Source of the DNA: Pseudomonas cremoris
GTDB lineage: Bacteria; Pseudomonadota; Gammaproteobacteria; Pseudomonadales; Pseudomonadaceae
Assembly (NCBI RefSeq): GCF_014230465.1
Contig: NZ_JAAXCY010000025.1
Location: 1-17,663 of the forward strand
Length of the DNA stretch: 17,663 nt
Direction: 5' to 3'
Shown: positions 6,940-14,127 of the stretch, in pieces
Position numbering within the stretch: position 1 is the stretch's first letter
Layout of the letters: each line of letters begins with the position of its first letter
Program-made: the position numbers and the translations under genes
The notes under the pieces: generated by a model
Database searches by the model: none
The model's input: the letters and a program-made list of their open reading frames with translations, nothing else
What the model was told of the DNA's origin: nothing

Positions 6940-7392
6940 ATGAAACAGCAAGGCTTCACCCTGATCGAGCTGATGGTGGTACTGGTGATCATCGGCATTG
7001 CCAGTGCTGCCATCAGCCTCACCATCAAACCCGACCCTCTGCACCTGCTGCGCAAAGACGCCGAACGCCTCAGCCAACTGCTGCAAGTTGCCCAGGCCGA
7101 AGCCCGTGTCGACGGTCGGCCGATCACCTTGCGGGCGGACGCCAAGGGTTTTCGTTTCAACCGCCGCAGTGATGATGGGCTGGGAGTAGACGCCTTCCAG
7201 GGCGACGCTCAACTGCGACCGCGCCTATGGGAAAGCACCCCCATGCAACTCAACATCGAACCCCGGCAAACCCTGGTGCTCAATGCCGAATGGATCAACC
7301 CGCCGGTGCGCGTAGTGCTTTCAGACGGGCAACACAGCCTCAGCCTGCAACGCGACGCCGCCGGCGTGATGCGTGTAATCAGCCAACCATGA
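6940..7392 (+). CDS. hxcU: Type II secretion minor pseudopilin GspH (HxcU)
   Basis: A 150-aa precursor with a very short leader, MKQQG, followed by FTLIELMVVLVIIGIASAAISL and Glu at +5. The C-terminal domain pattern (LRKDAERLSQLLQVAQAEARVDGRPI) is typical of GspH, the minor pseudopilin that joins the tip complex to the GspG fibre. AGGGA lies seven bases before the ATG. It starts a two-gene plus-strand unit with hxcW, divergent from hxcP. Confidence 0.93.
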   Translation: MKQQGFTLIELMVVLVIIGIASAAISLTIKPDPLHLLRKDAERLSQLLQVAQAEARVDGRPITLRADAKGFRFNRRSDDGLGVDAFQGDAQLRPRLWESTPMQLNIEPRQTLVLNAEWINPPVRVVLSDGQHSLSLQRDAAGVMRVISQP

Positions 7393-7406
7393 GCAAGGGA
7401 ACGGGA

Positions 7407-8015
7407 ATGAATCGACAGCAACGCCCATCGCAGCAAGGCTTCACGCTGATCGAAGTGATGGTAGCGATCATGCTGATGGCACTGGTCAGCGTCATCGCCT
7501 GGCGTGGGCTCGATAGCGTAACCCGCGCGGACCAGCACTTGCAGGCCAGTACCGAGCAAACCGAGGTACTGCTGCGGGCCTTGAACCAACTGCAGCGCGA
7601 CATCAGCTTGCGGGCCAGTGTTGAACTCGTGGCACCCGGCTCACCCGAAGTCGAAGGGCTGGCAGCGGTGACCGTGCGCAGCTCCGACACCCAAGGTTTT
7701 CGACTGGACGTGATCCGCAGCGCCCCCGTTGCAGGGGACGGCTTGCAACGGGTGCGCTGGTGGCTCAAGGGCGATTCACTGTACCGGGCCGTGGCGCCAG
7801 CACGAGACCGATTCCCGCTGCCGGCGGCCAAGGATGGTGTGGTGGTGTTGACCGGTGTGAGTGACGTGCAGGTACGGGTGTGGGAGATGGATAAGGGCTG
7901 GCGGCAGCTGAGCGGGAATCGACGAGAGGACCCGCTGGGATTGGAGGTCAGTTGGGTGCGGGACACGCCGCAGGGCCTGGAGCGGTACCGGCAGGTGGTA
8001 GGGCCGTTAAGATAA
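7407..8015 (+). CDS. hxcW: Type II secretion minor pseudopilin GspJ (HxcW)
   Basis: A 202-aa precursor with leader MNRQQRPSQQG, then FTLIEVMVAIMLMALVSVIAWRG and Glu at +5. GspJ is part of the pseudopilus tip; the mature domain (RALNQLQRDI, LQRVRWWLKGDSLYR) fits the family. The start at 7407 is preferred because AAGGGA lies six bases upstream. An in-frame ATG at 7389 overlaps the hxcU stop as ATGA but has no ribosome site, so translation could also begin there (208 aa). It ends 15 bases from the convergent vreR stop, with no terminator hairpin visible between them. Confidence 0.93.
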   Translation: MNRQQRPSQQGFTLIEVMVAIMLMALVSVIAWRGLDSVTRADQHLQASTEQTEVLLRALNQLQRDISLRASVELVAPGSPEVEGLAAVTVRSSDTQGFRLDVIRSAPVAGDGLQRVRWWLKGDSLYRAVAPARDRFPLPAAKDGVVVLTGVSDVQVRVWEMDKGWRQLSGNRREDPLGLEVSWVRDTPQGLERYRQVVGPLR

Positions 8016-8030
8016 GCGCACGCCTATGCC

Positions 8031-8957
8031 TTAACTCAACAACACAACGCCACCCGGCAGCTCCGTGCACTTGGCGCCATAGGCGTCCCGAATCAACAGC
8101 GCCACCCCCGCCAGTTGCTGCAAACTGAACCGCGCCTGTACCCGGCGCTGGCCCAGTTCCTTATTCAGCAGCACCAGCATCCCAGGCCGATAACGGTTGA
8201 TCTCATCCACGACCGTCGCCAGCGTTGCGTTGTTGAACACCAGGATCTGCTCACGCCAGGCCACCACCGCCTGGGTATCCACCACCGCCACTTCACTTAC
8301 GCCCGCTGCGCCGTAGGTCAACTGACGGCCGCTTTCCAGACGCACACTGCGCCCGGCCACATCCACCGACAATGAACCCTCGATGCAGGTCACGCACACG
8401 CTACGGTCGGTATTGCGTACGTTGAACCGTGCTTGCGCCGCACTGACCCAGCCTTCCCCTGCCTGGACCTTGAGCGGTTGGGCTACGTGGGCGAGCACTT
8501 CGACTTCGCCTTCGAGCAGTTCAATGCCCTGCCCCACACGGCTGATGCGCGTCTGGGTATTGAGTTCCAGGCTGACGCCCTCGCTCAGCAGTACCTGACG
8601 CTGCTCGCCAACTTCGGTGCGGTAGTCGGCCGAGAGCCCGGCGAAACCACCGGGTACACCGACGCTCACCATTACCACTGCGGCCGAGGCGGCAATTGCG
8701 CCACCCAGGAAGGCACGGCGGCCGAAGTTGCGCGGTTGGGATTCCTGTTGCAGCGCCGGCGCCAGTTGCTGCCACAGCGCCTTGGCCTGTTCGAACGCCT
8801 GCGCGTGTTCCGGGCTCTGGGCGCGCCAGGCGTGCAGTGCCTTGGCGTCGGCGACCGTGGCGCGGCCCGACGTCAGTAGCACCAGCCAGTCGCGGGCTTC
8901 ATCGTGCAGGGGGCTGGCAGCGGTTTGCCGGGCGGTGGGGAAGCTAAAAATATTCAA
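8031..8957 (-). CDS. vreR: FecR-type anti-sigma regulator (VreR-like)
   Basis: A 308-aa inner-membrane regulator that holds the partner ECF sigma factor and responds to a periplasmic signal. An N-terminal cytoplasmic domain (about 15-65, EARDWLVLLTSG and AQAFEQAKALWQQL) is followed by a membrane segment (about 84-105) preceded by the twin-arginine-like motif GRRAFLGG (R80, R81). A FecR domain spans about 113-205 and a C-terminal signalling region lies beyond. A Tat-dependent route is known for FecR. The first usable start in this frame is TTG at 8957 (MNIFSFP); a stop lies five codons upstream and no clear ribosome site is seen. The gap to vreI is 37 bases. Order A-I-R next to hxcW matches P. 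aeruginosa PUMA3. Confidence 0.88.
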   Translation of the reverse strand: MNIFSFPTARQTAASPLHDEARDWLVLLTSGRATVADAKALHAWRAQSPEHAQAFEQAKALWQQLAPALQQESQPRNFGRRAFLGGAIAASAAVVMVSVGVPGGFAGLSADYRTEVGEQRQVLLSEGVSLELNTQTRISRVGQGIELLEGEVEVLAHVAQPLKVQAGEGWVSAAQARFNVRNTDRSVCVTCIEGSLSVDVAGRSVRLESGRQLTYGAAGVSEVAVVDTQAVVAWREQILVFNNATLATVVDEINRYRPGMLVLLNKELGQRRVQARFSLQQLAGVALLIRDAYGAKCTELPGGVVLLS

Positions 8958-8994
8958 GCGCGCACATACTCACGGATTTATCAGGGACTCGACA

Positions 8995-9540
8995 CTAAGA
9001 CGGTTTTCCGGCCCCGGGACCGAACCGCTGAATCACTTTTCTTTCCAGACGCTTGGCGCAGTGGCCCAGGGCGGCCTTGATTTCCTTCTCGACCATGCGC
9101 GTGGAGATGCCGAAACGCTGGGAGATTTCCAGGTGCGGCGCTTCTTCCAGGCGGGCGGCGATGAGGATTTTGCGGCGGCGTGCCGGCAGTTCGTAGAGGG
9201 CTTTGACCAGGGACTGGATTTCACGCTGGCCGCCGACTACCCGTGACGGGTCTTGGGCTTCGTCGGCGGTTTGCAGCAGTTCCTCGACTTCACTGCCAGT
9301 GAGCAAGCGCGCGTCGGCCTGGCGGCGGTCGGCGGCGATATTCAGGGCCATACGGTAGAGGTAAGCGTTGGGTTGTTGCAGGTTAGGCGGGACGTCCATG
9401 CGGTCGACCCGCAGGTAGGTTTCGTGCAGGACATCATTGGCCAGGTCCTCCGAACCCAGGCGCTTGCGCAAACGCACCTTGAAATCTTCGTAGGACGCCA
9501 GGAACAAGCTGACCATCGTACTGTGCCCGGTATTTTTCAT
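8995..9540 (-). CDS. vreI: FecI-type ECF sigma factor (VreI-like)
   Basis: A 181-aa extracytoplasmic-function sigma factor. Region 2 is at about 12-75 (SEDLANDVLHETYLRV, with AYLYRMALNIAADRRQ) and region 4 at about 108-162 (LYELPARRRKILIAARLEE, then the helix-turn-helix LEISQRFGISTRMVEKEI). The start at 9540 is chosen because its ATG overlaps the vreA stop as ATGA and GGGAG lies upstream; an earlier in-frame ATG at 9570 would add ten residues. In P. aeruginosa VreI controls the adjacent hxc genes, and the same neighbourhood here predicts the same target. A VreI promoter motif could not be assigned with confidence. Confidence 0.9.
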   Translation of the reverse strand: MKNTGHSTMVSLFLASYEDFKVRLRKRLGSEDLANDVLHETYLRVDRMDVPPNLQQPNAYLYRMALNIAADRRQADARLLTGSEVEELLQTADEAQDPSRVVGGQREIQSLVKALYELPARRRKILIAARLEEAPHLEISQRFGISTRMVEKEIKAALGHCAKRLERKVIQRFGPGAGKPS

Positions 9541-10244
9541 CCGCCCGAGGCTCCCTTTCCTGCTGTGCATTCCATGCGCGTTCCTGTTGTGTCGGGCATC
9601 AAAAGTAAAGTCACCGGCTGGCGCAGCGAACTCGGTGCAGGTCGTTCCACCTGCGTAGTGCCGAGGCTGCGCACCAGTGCTTCATCGCGTTGTTCATCGC
9701 CGGTGGAACTGACCAGCCGACTGTGTTCGATCCACCCATCAGGGTTGACCCAGACCTGCACCAGTGCGCGAAAGCTGCCGGGGCGCGTCAGGGGCGAGCG
9801 GCACAGGCTGGCCTCAATGGCCTGCTGCAACGCCGTGGCGTAGCTGTTGTTGATCCTCGCGGCATTGCGTGCCGCTGCGCCACGGGCCGCAGGCGGCGGG
9901 CTGACCTCGGGCAGTTGCAAGGTGAATGCATCGTTGCGTGCATAACGCGCCATCAGGCCACTCCCTGTCAGCAACATCGCCAGTGCTTCTTGCGCCGTGA
10001 AACGCCCGCGCACTCCGATGGAGCGCCGGCCCCGCGTCAACTCGCGGTCCACCAGCACCGCCATCCCGGTGGCGCGGCTGTAGGCTTGCAGTGCATGTTC
10101 CAGGTCCTGTGCCGGCAGGTTCAGGGCCAGCAGCGGTGACTGCGCTTGCGCCGCCGTGCCTATGCCCAGCAGCAACAGCAAGACCACGGCGCATACGGCG
10201 CGCCTCCAGCCCCCCTGCTCACCCCCTGCGTTGCATCGCTGCAC
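9537..10244 (-). CDS. vreA: Periplasmic STN plus TonB-C signalling protein (VreA-like)
   Basis: A 235-aa exported protein: a signal peptide (about 1-34, long Leu/Val core, cleavage after AQA), an STN domain (about 39-110, LNLPAQDLEHALQAYSRATGMAVLVD) and a C-terminal TonB-like domain (about 136-217, FRALVQVWVNPDGWIEHSRLVSSTG). STN domains of TonB-dependent transducers contact FecR proteins, but here there is no plug or outer-membrane barrel. The only upstream in-frame start is GTG at 10244, with an in-frame stop five codons before it and AGGA ten bases away. A chaperone-like or signal-relay role with VreR is inferred. First gene of the vreA-I-R unit, divergent from a small exported-protein gene. 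Confidence 0.85.
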   Translation of the reverse strand: MQRCNAGGEQGGWRRAVCAVVLLLLLGIGTAAQAQSPLLALNLPAQDLEHALQAYSRATGMAVLVDRELTRGRRSIGVRGRFTAQEALAMLLTGSGLMARYARNDAFTLQLPEVSPPPAARGAAARNAARINNSYATALQQAIEASLCRSPLTRPGSFRALVQVWVNPDGWIEHSRLVSSTGDEQRDEALVRSLGTTQVERPAPSSLRQPVTLLLMPDTTGTRMECTAGKGASGG

Positions 10245-10302
10245 GGCCGACGTGTCCTAGAAAACCGTCATCCTGAGGCTCGTTTATGAACCTGATGTTA
10301 CG

Positions 10303-10324
10303 GTGATGGCAAAAAAAACATCAC
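10303..10324. promoter_or_regulatory. Inverted repeat between vreA and the small exported-protein gene
   Basis: GTGATG (10303-10308) and CATCAC (10319-10324) form a 6-10-6 inverted repeat whose spacer is GCAAAAAAAA. It lies in the 154-base divergent intergenic region, 59 bases upstream of the vreA start and 74 bases upstream of the small gene. It is placed to act on either promoter. The binding protein is unknown; the A-run could instead be an intrinsic bend. Confidence 0.35.
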
Positions 10325-10398
10325 GGTGACGAGAAGCCCACTGCACTACACTTCCAAGCCTAACCGGCCCACCCCCGCGGGCCCGCCAGGAGGCTGCG

Positions 10399-10698
10399 AT
10401 GAAGCGTTTGCCCACCCTTGCCAGCGTGTTGCTGTGCAGTGCCTTACCCCTGTTTGCCCTTGCCGACAGCTGCACCGAAGTGTCGGTGGATGGCTACAAG
10501 GCACCCGATTACGGCTGCCTCAGCCAACAGATGGGCAGCGATACAAACGCGGCCAAGGCAACGAAGAAAAACCGTGAAGCACAGAACATTCCGGTCGATA
10601 AACGCGCGCCGAATGCAGTGGGTTTGTCCACACCGGCAGCCACCAGTGTGCGCATGGGCAATACCTTCGGCACCTCGGTGAAACCGCAGCGGCCTTGA
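10399..10698 (+). CDS. Small exported protein of unknown function
   Basis: A 99-aa protein with a clear signal peptide (basic start, LASVLLCSALPLFALA, cleavage after Ala22). The mature part of about 77 residues has two cysteines (Cys25 and Cys40) that could form a disulphide. It has a Lys/Asn-rich middle (about 50-70) and no hydrophobic segment. AGGAGG lies five bases before the ATG, so it is probably a real translated gene. No family was recognised. It is divergent from vreA across a region with an inverted repeat, so co-regulation with the signalling module is possible. A type II substrate or an accessory periplasmic protein are both open options. Confidence 0.72.
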   Translation: MKRLPTLASVLLCSALPLFALADSCTEVSVDGYKAPDYGCLSQQMGSDTNAAKATKKNREAQNIPVDKRAPNAVGLSTPAATSVRMGNTFGTSVKPQRP

Positions 10699-10845
10699 GG
10701 GCCACGGAAACAAAAATGTAGCACTCGGTAACATCTCGCCCCGCCTTGGGGCACGCCCACTTGCGCCGTCCCCGTGTCTGCGGGCCCATGAGGCCATGGC
10801 GCAGTTCGTGCATCCTCTGCCACTCCCTCGTCATCTGAACCCGCC

Positions 10846-11655
10846 ATGCGCCCCAAGGAATTGAAACTCTGGACCACCGGTGTTGCCCACCTGCTGGACC
10901 TGCCTGCCGGCCATGCACGACTGGCGGGGCTCAGCCACTGGTTGCGCCAGGTCTGCCCGGTGGATCACTTCGTGTTGTTTGTCTACGAAGGCAACCACCG
11001 CCCGCTGGCGATGTTCGACACGTTCTGCGCTGACAAGCGCGGCGTGTATGTGGACGACTACCAGTGCGGCCCCTACCTGCTGGACCCGTTCTACTTGGCC
11101 TGTACCCGTGGCCAGGCGCCGGGGTTGTGGCGGTTGCGCCAGTTCGCACCGGACCACTTCTACCTCGGCGAGTATTACCTCACCTATTACCAACAGACGG
11201 GCCTGGCGGAAGAGATCGCGTTTTTCGTCGACCTGGGTGCGGGGGCCACGGCGGTGTTGTCGCTGATGCGCGCCACCGCCAGTTGCGCGTTCAGTCGTGA
11301 TGAGATGCAGTTGATCGAATGCGCCCATGCGGTGGTGGAACAGGTGATCGGTGAGGCTTGGCGCTTGCGTCAGGCACAGCAACCACGCCCGGCCCAGGAC
11401 CTGGACTTCAAGATCCGCGAAGCCTTCGACCAGTTCGGCGCGCATATCCTCACCGGGCGCGAGCAGGAGATCGTGCAACTGTTATTGCGCGGCCACTCCA
11501 GCGCATCGGTGGCCGAGCAGTTGAGCATCAGCCCCGGCACGGTGAAGATCCATCGCAAGAACATCTACGCCAAGCTCGGCATTGGCAGCCAGTCGGAATT
11601 GCTGGGGTTGTTTATTCGCGACCTTACCGGGCAGGAATTGGTGGCGGTCGCCTAA
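10846..11655 (+). CDS. LuxR-family transcriptional regulator
   Basis: A 269-aa regulator with a C-terminal LuxR/GerE helix-turn-helix at about 200-258 (LTGREQEIVQLLLRGHSSASVAEQLSISPGTVKIHRKNIYAKLG). The N-terminal ~190 residues look like a sensory domain, but no known acyl-homoserine-lactone pocket pattern or response-regulator receiver is apparent, so the signal is unknown. No strong ribosome site precedes the ATG. The gene sits directly upstream of, and co-directional with, the ABC transporter/dehydrogenase operon, with a palindrome in the gap, so control of that operon is the simplest inference. Confidence 0.88.
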   Translation: MRPKELKLWTTGVAHLLDLPAGHARLAGLSHWLRQVCPVDHFVLFVYEGNHRPLAMFDTFCADKRGVYVDDYQCGPYLLDPFYLACTRGQAPGLWRLRQFAPDHFYLGEYYLTYYQQTGLAEEIAFFVDLGAGATAVLSLMRATASCAFSRDEMQLIECAHAVVEQVIGEAWRLRQAQQPRPAQDLDFKIREAFDQFGAHILTGREQEIVQLLLRGHSSASVAEQLSISPGTVKIHRKNIYAKLGIGSQSELLGLFIRDLTGQELVAVA

Positions 11656-11663
11656 CCCTATCT

Positions 11664-11687
11664 GGAGCAACGCGCTCCCACATTTTT
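11664..11687 (+). terminator. Possible terminator or degenerate REP after the LuxR gene
   Basis: GGAGC-AACGC-GCTCC forms a 5-bp stem with a 5-base loop and is followed by CACATTTTT. The sequence also resembles half of a Pseudomonas REP element. It lies just downstream of the LuxR stop and could separate that gene from the ABC operon. Confidence 0.45.
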
Positions 11688-11722
11688 AGATCTTCGCCAG
11701 ACGCAATCACCGAAAACGACTC

Positions 11723-11738
11723 TATCCCCCAAGGGATA
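11723..11738. promoter_or_regulatory. Perfect palindrome upstream of the ABC operon
   Basis: TATCCC-CCAA-GGGATA is a perfect 6-4-6 inverted repeat lying 67 bases upstream of the GTG start of the ATPase gene, and 67 bases after the LuxR stop. Its right half runs into TATATA (11737-11742), a possible -10 element. It is the best candidate operator for the adjacent LuxR regulator; whether it activates or represses cannot be read from sequence. Confidence 0.5.
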
Positions 11739-11805
11739 TATACAGCGCAAAACCCCCATTGCTAGTTTGGCCCTCGACGCAAACCCGACTCGAGGAAGCC
11801 AGACC

Positions 11806-12921
11806 GTGAACGACACTTCGCCCAGCGACATCGAATTTTGCAACGTGGTCAAGCGCTATGGCCCGGTGCAGGCCGTAAACGGCCTGAACTTCTCGGTGCG
11901 CCGTGGCTCGTTCCACTCTTTCCTGGGCGGTTCGGGCTGTGGCAAGACCACCACCCTGCGCATGATCGCAGGCTTCGAACAACCCACCAGCGGCGAAGTA
12001 CGCCTCGCCGGCCAGAACGTGGCCGGTGTGCCGGCCTTCGAGCGGCCGGTGAACATGGTGTTCCAGCATTACGCGCTGTTCCCGCACCTGACCGTGGCGC
12101 AGAACATCGCCTACGGCCTGCGTTATCGCACCCCGCGCCCCGACAAGAAAACCCAACTGCGCATGGCCGACGAAGCCCTGGAGATGGTGCGTCTGAGTGG
12201 CTTTGGCCAACGCAAGCCGAGCGAACTGTCTGGCGGCCAGCAACAACGTGTGGCCCTGGCTCGCGCCTTGGTGAACAAACCCACCGTGTTGCTGCTGGAC
12301 GAACCGCTGGCGGCGCTGGACCGCAAGCTGCGCAAGGAGATGCAATCGGAGCTGCTGCGCCTGCAACGGGAAGTCGGCATCACCTTCGTGCTGGTGACCC
12401 ACGACCAGGAAGAAGCCCTGTCGATGAGTGACAGCATCAGCGTGATGCACAACGGCTCGATCATCCAGACCGCCACACCAGAGCAACTCTACGAAACCCC
12501 GGCCAGCCGTTACGTCGCCGACTTTATTGGCGAGTCCAACCTGTTCAACGGCACCGTGCGCCGCCTGCAAGGCAACGCGGTGGTGCTGCGCACGGCCCAG
12601 GGCCTGGAACTGACCAGCCCGCTGACGCCCACCGGCCAGGCGCTGGGGGCAGACGCCGAAGGTTGCATCGCGGTGCGCCCGGAGTTGATCAGCATCGCCG
12701 CCACCGGTGCCGAACTGGCCCGCGAAGTGTCCCTGCCAGGGTGCGTGGAAGACCGCATCTACCTGGGCAATTCCACCGAATACCGCGTACGCACCCAGGC
12801 CTTCGGCGTGGTCTGCGTGCGCGTGCCACGCCAGCAGGATCAAGGCCTGCAGGCGTTCGAACACGGCGCAGCGGTCAGCGTCGGCTGGGATCATGCCAAT
12901 GGCCTGGCCATGGCGTTGTAA
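11806..12921 (+). CDS. Polyamine-type ABC importer ATP-binding protein (PotA-like)
   Basis: A 371-aa ATPase that powers substrate import. Walker A GGSGCGKTT (41-49), Q-loop Gln87 in FQHYALFPHLT, signature LSGGQ (141-145), Walker B LLLDEP (162-167) and H-loop His199 are all intact. A C-terminal TOBE-like domain follows FIGESNLF (241-248). The subfamily of PotA/FbpC-type ATPases fits; the exact substrate cannot be read from this subunit. The GTG start at 11806 is chosen because GAGGAA lies eight bases upstream; the frame is open further to 11767. First gene of a five-gene operon, 32 bases before the binding-protein gene. Confidence 0.93.
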   Translation: MNDTSPSDIEFCNVVKRYGPVQAVNGLNFSVRRGSFHSFLGGSGCGKTTTLRMIAGFEQPTSGEVRLAGQNVAGVPAFERPVNMVFQHYALFPHLTVAQNIAYGLRYRTPRPDKKTQLRMADEALEMVRLSGFGQRKPSELSGGQQQRVALARALVNKPTVLLLDEPLAALDRKLRKEMQSELLRLQREVGITFVLVTHDQEEALSMSDSISVMHNGSIIQTATPEQLYETPASRYVADFIGESNLFNGTVRRLQGNAVVLRTAQGLELTSPLTPTGQALGADAEGCIAVRPELISIAATGAELAREVSLPGCVEDRIYLGNSTEYRVRTQAFGVVCVRVPRQQDQGLQAFEHGAAVSVGWDHANGLAMAL

Positions 12922-12953
12922 ATCACTTTTCTCAAACGATTGTGGAGCGTGTC

Positions 12954-14096
12954 ATGGACCAGAAAACCTTTCTCAAAACCCTGCGCAGTTGGCAGAACGG
13001 TTCCATCAGCCGTCGTGAGTTCCTCGGCCGCACGGGCCTGGGGCTAGCGGCCGCAGTAGTCGCCACCAACATGCCGGGGTTGCTGACCTCCACCGCCGAG
13101 GCCGCCGAACAGCCCAAGCTGGGGGATCGCCTGTCGCTGGCCACCTGGCCCAATTACCACAGCCAGGAAAACCTCGACGCGTTCGCCAAAACCACCGGCG
13201 CACGGGTGTCCATGAGCGTGTTCGGCTCCAACGAAGAGATGCTCGCCAAACTGCAAGCCGGCGGCAGCGGTTGGGATGTGTTGGTGCCGACCAACTACAC
13301 CATCAGCACCTATGTGGGCCTGGGCTTGATCGAGCCGTTGGACCTGTCGCGCATTCCCAACTTCGATGCCTCGGCGTTCCAGCAGAAGTTCATTGCCCAA
13401 GGCACCGTGGACGGCAAGGTCTACGCCGTGCCGAAAAATTGGGGCACCACCGGCATGTGCTACGACACCGAAAAACTCAAGAACGGCCCCACCAGTTGGA
13501 AGGAGTTCTGGGCCGCCGCCAAAGGCCCGGCCAGCGGTCGCACGATGGTTCACGACTACCAACTGACCGCCATCGGCAACGCCTTGAAAAGTTTTGGCTA
13601 CAGCTTCAACTCCCTGGACCCGAAAGAACTGGCCGACGCCGAGAAGCTGCTGATCGAGGTCAAGCCGCACCTGTTTGCGATCAACTCGGATATCCAACCG
13701 TCGATGCGCAGCGGCGACGCCTGGCTGGCGATGTCCTGGACCGGCGACGCCTCGCAACTGCACCGCGATATCCCGCAGATGCACTTCACCCTGGGCAAGG
13801 AAGGTGGCGAATTGTGGAGCGACTTCTTCGCCATTCCCAAAAGCTCGGAGCACAAGGACGCTGCCTACGCGTTCATCAACTACCTGCTCGACCCGCAGCA
13901 CAACAAGCTCGAAGTGCTGAGCCACGGCTACCCCAGCGGTGACAAGCGCGTCGACGCGCTGCTGCCCACCGCCATGCTCGACGACCCGATCATGTACCCC
14001 GCCGCCGAAGCGCTCAGCCCACTGGAGTTCGGTGCCGCCGCCACGCTCACCAGCCCCGCCCGCGCCGAGTTGATGGCGCGGTTCAAGTCCGCCTGA
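12954..14096 (+). CDS. Polyamine-type ABC importer binding protein, Tat-exported (PotD-like)
   Basis: A 380-aa periplasmic substrate-binding protein. The N-terminus has the twin-arginine motif SRREFLG (R20, R21), a hydrophobic stretch (LGLAAAVVATNMPGLL) and a likely cleavage after AEA near residue 50, so it should be exported folded by Tat. The mature protein has the PotD/PotF pattern: WPNYHSQENLDAFAKTTGARV, a VLVPTNYTISTYVGLGLIEPLDLS segment, KNWGTTGMCYD, and SWTGDASQL. These families bind putrescine, spermidine or related amines. The ATG at 12954 has GGAG upstream; the frame is open upstream inside the ATPase gene but that is not coding. Confidence 0.93.
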   Translation: MDQKTFLKTLRSWQNGSISRREFLGRTGLGLAAAVVATNMPGLLTSTAEAAEQPKLGDRLSLATWPNYHSQENLDAFAKTTGARVSMSVFGSNEEMLAKLQAGGSGWDVLVPTNYTISTYVGLGLIEPLDLSRIPNFDASAFQQKFIAQGTVDGKVYAVPKNWGTTGMCYDTEKLKNGPTSWKEFWAAAKGPASGRTMVHDYQLTAIGNALKSFGYSFNSLDPKELADAEKLLIEVKPHLFAINSDIQPSMRSGDAWLAMSWTGDASQLHRDIPQMHFTLGKEGGELWSDFFAIPKSSEHKDAAYAFINYLLDPQHNKLEVLSHGYPSGDKRVDALLPTAMLDDPIMYPAAEALSPLEFGAAATLTSPARAELMARFKSA

Positions 14097-14127
14097 TCGT
14101 TCAGCCATGGCCACTGAGGAGTCCCCC

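Noticed and set aside
7227..7406. A longer hxcW start at 7227
   Set aside because: The extra frame lies within hxcU and would give a prepilin leader of about 70 residues. Starts at 7407 or 7389 give normal leaders.
10245..10398. A Pho box upstream of vreA
   Set aside because: PhoB control is known for this system in P. aeruginosa, but the best 7-4-7 match on the minus strand (CCGTAAC-ATCA-GGTTCAT) agrees with the consensus at only about 8 of 14 positions, so it was not listed.
10738..10760. GCCCC-GCCTT-GGGGC hairpin as terminator of the small exported-protein gene
   Set aside because: There is no T-run after the stem and the loop-stem combination is common in GC-rich DNA.
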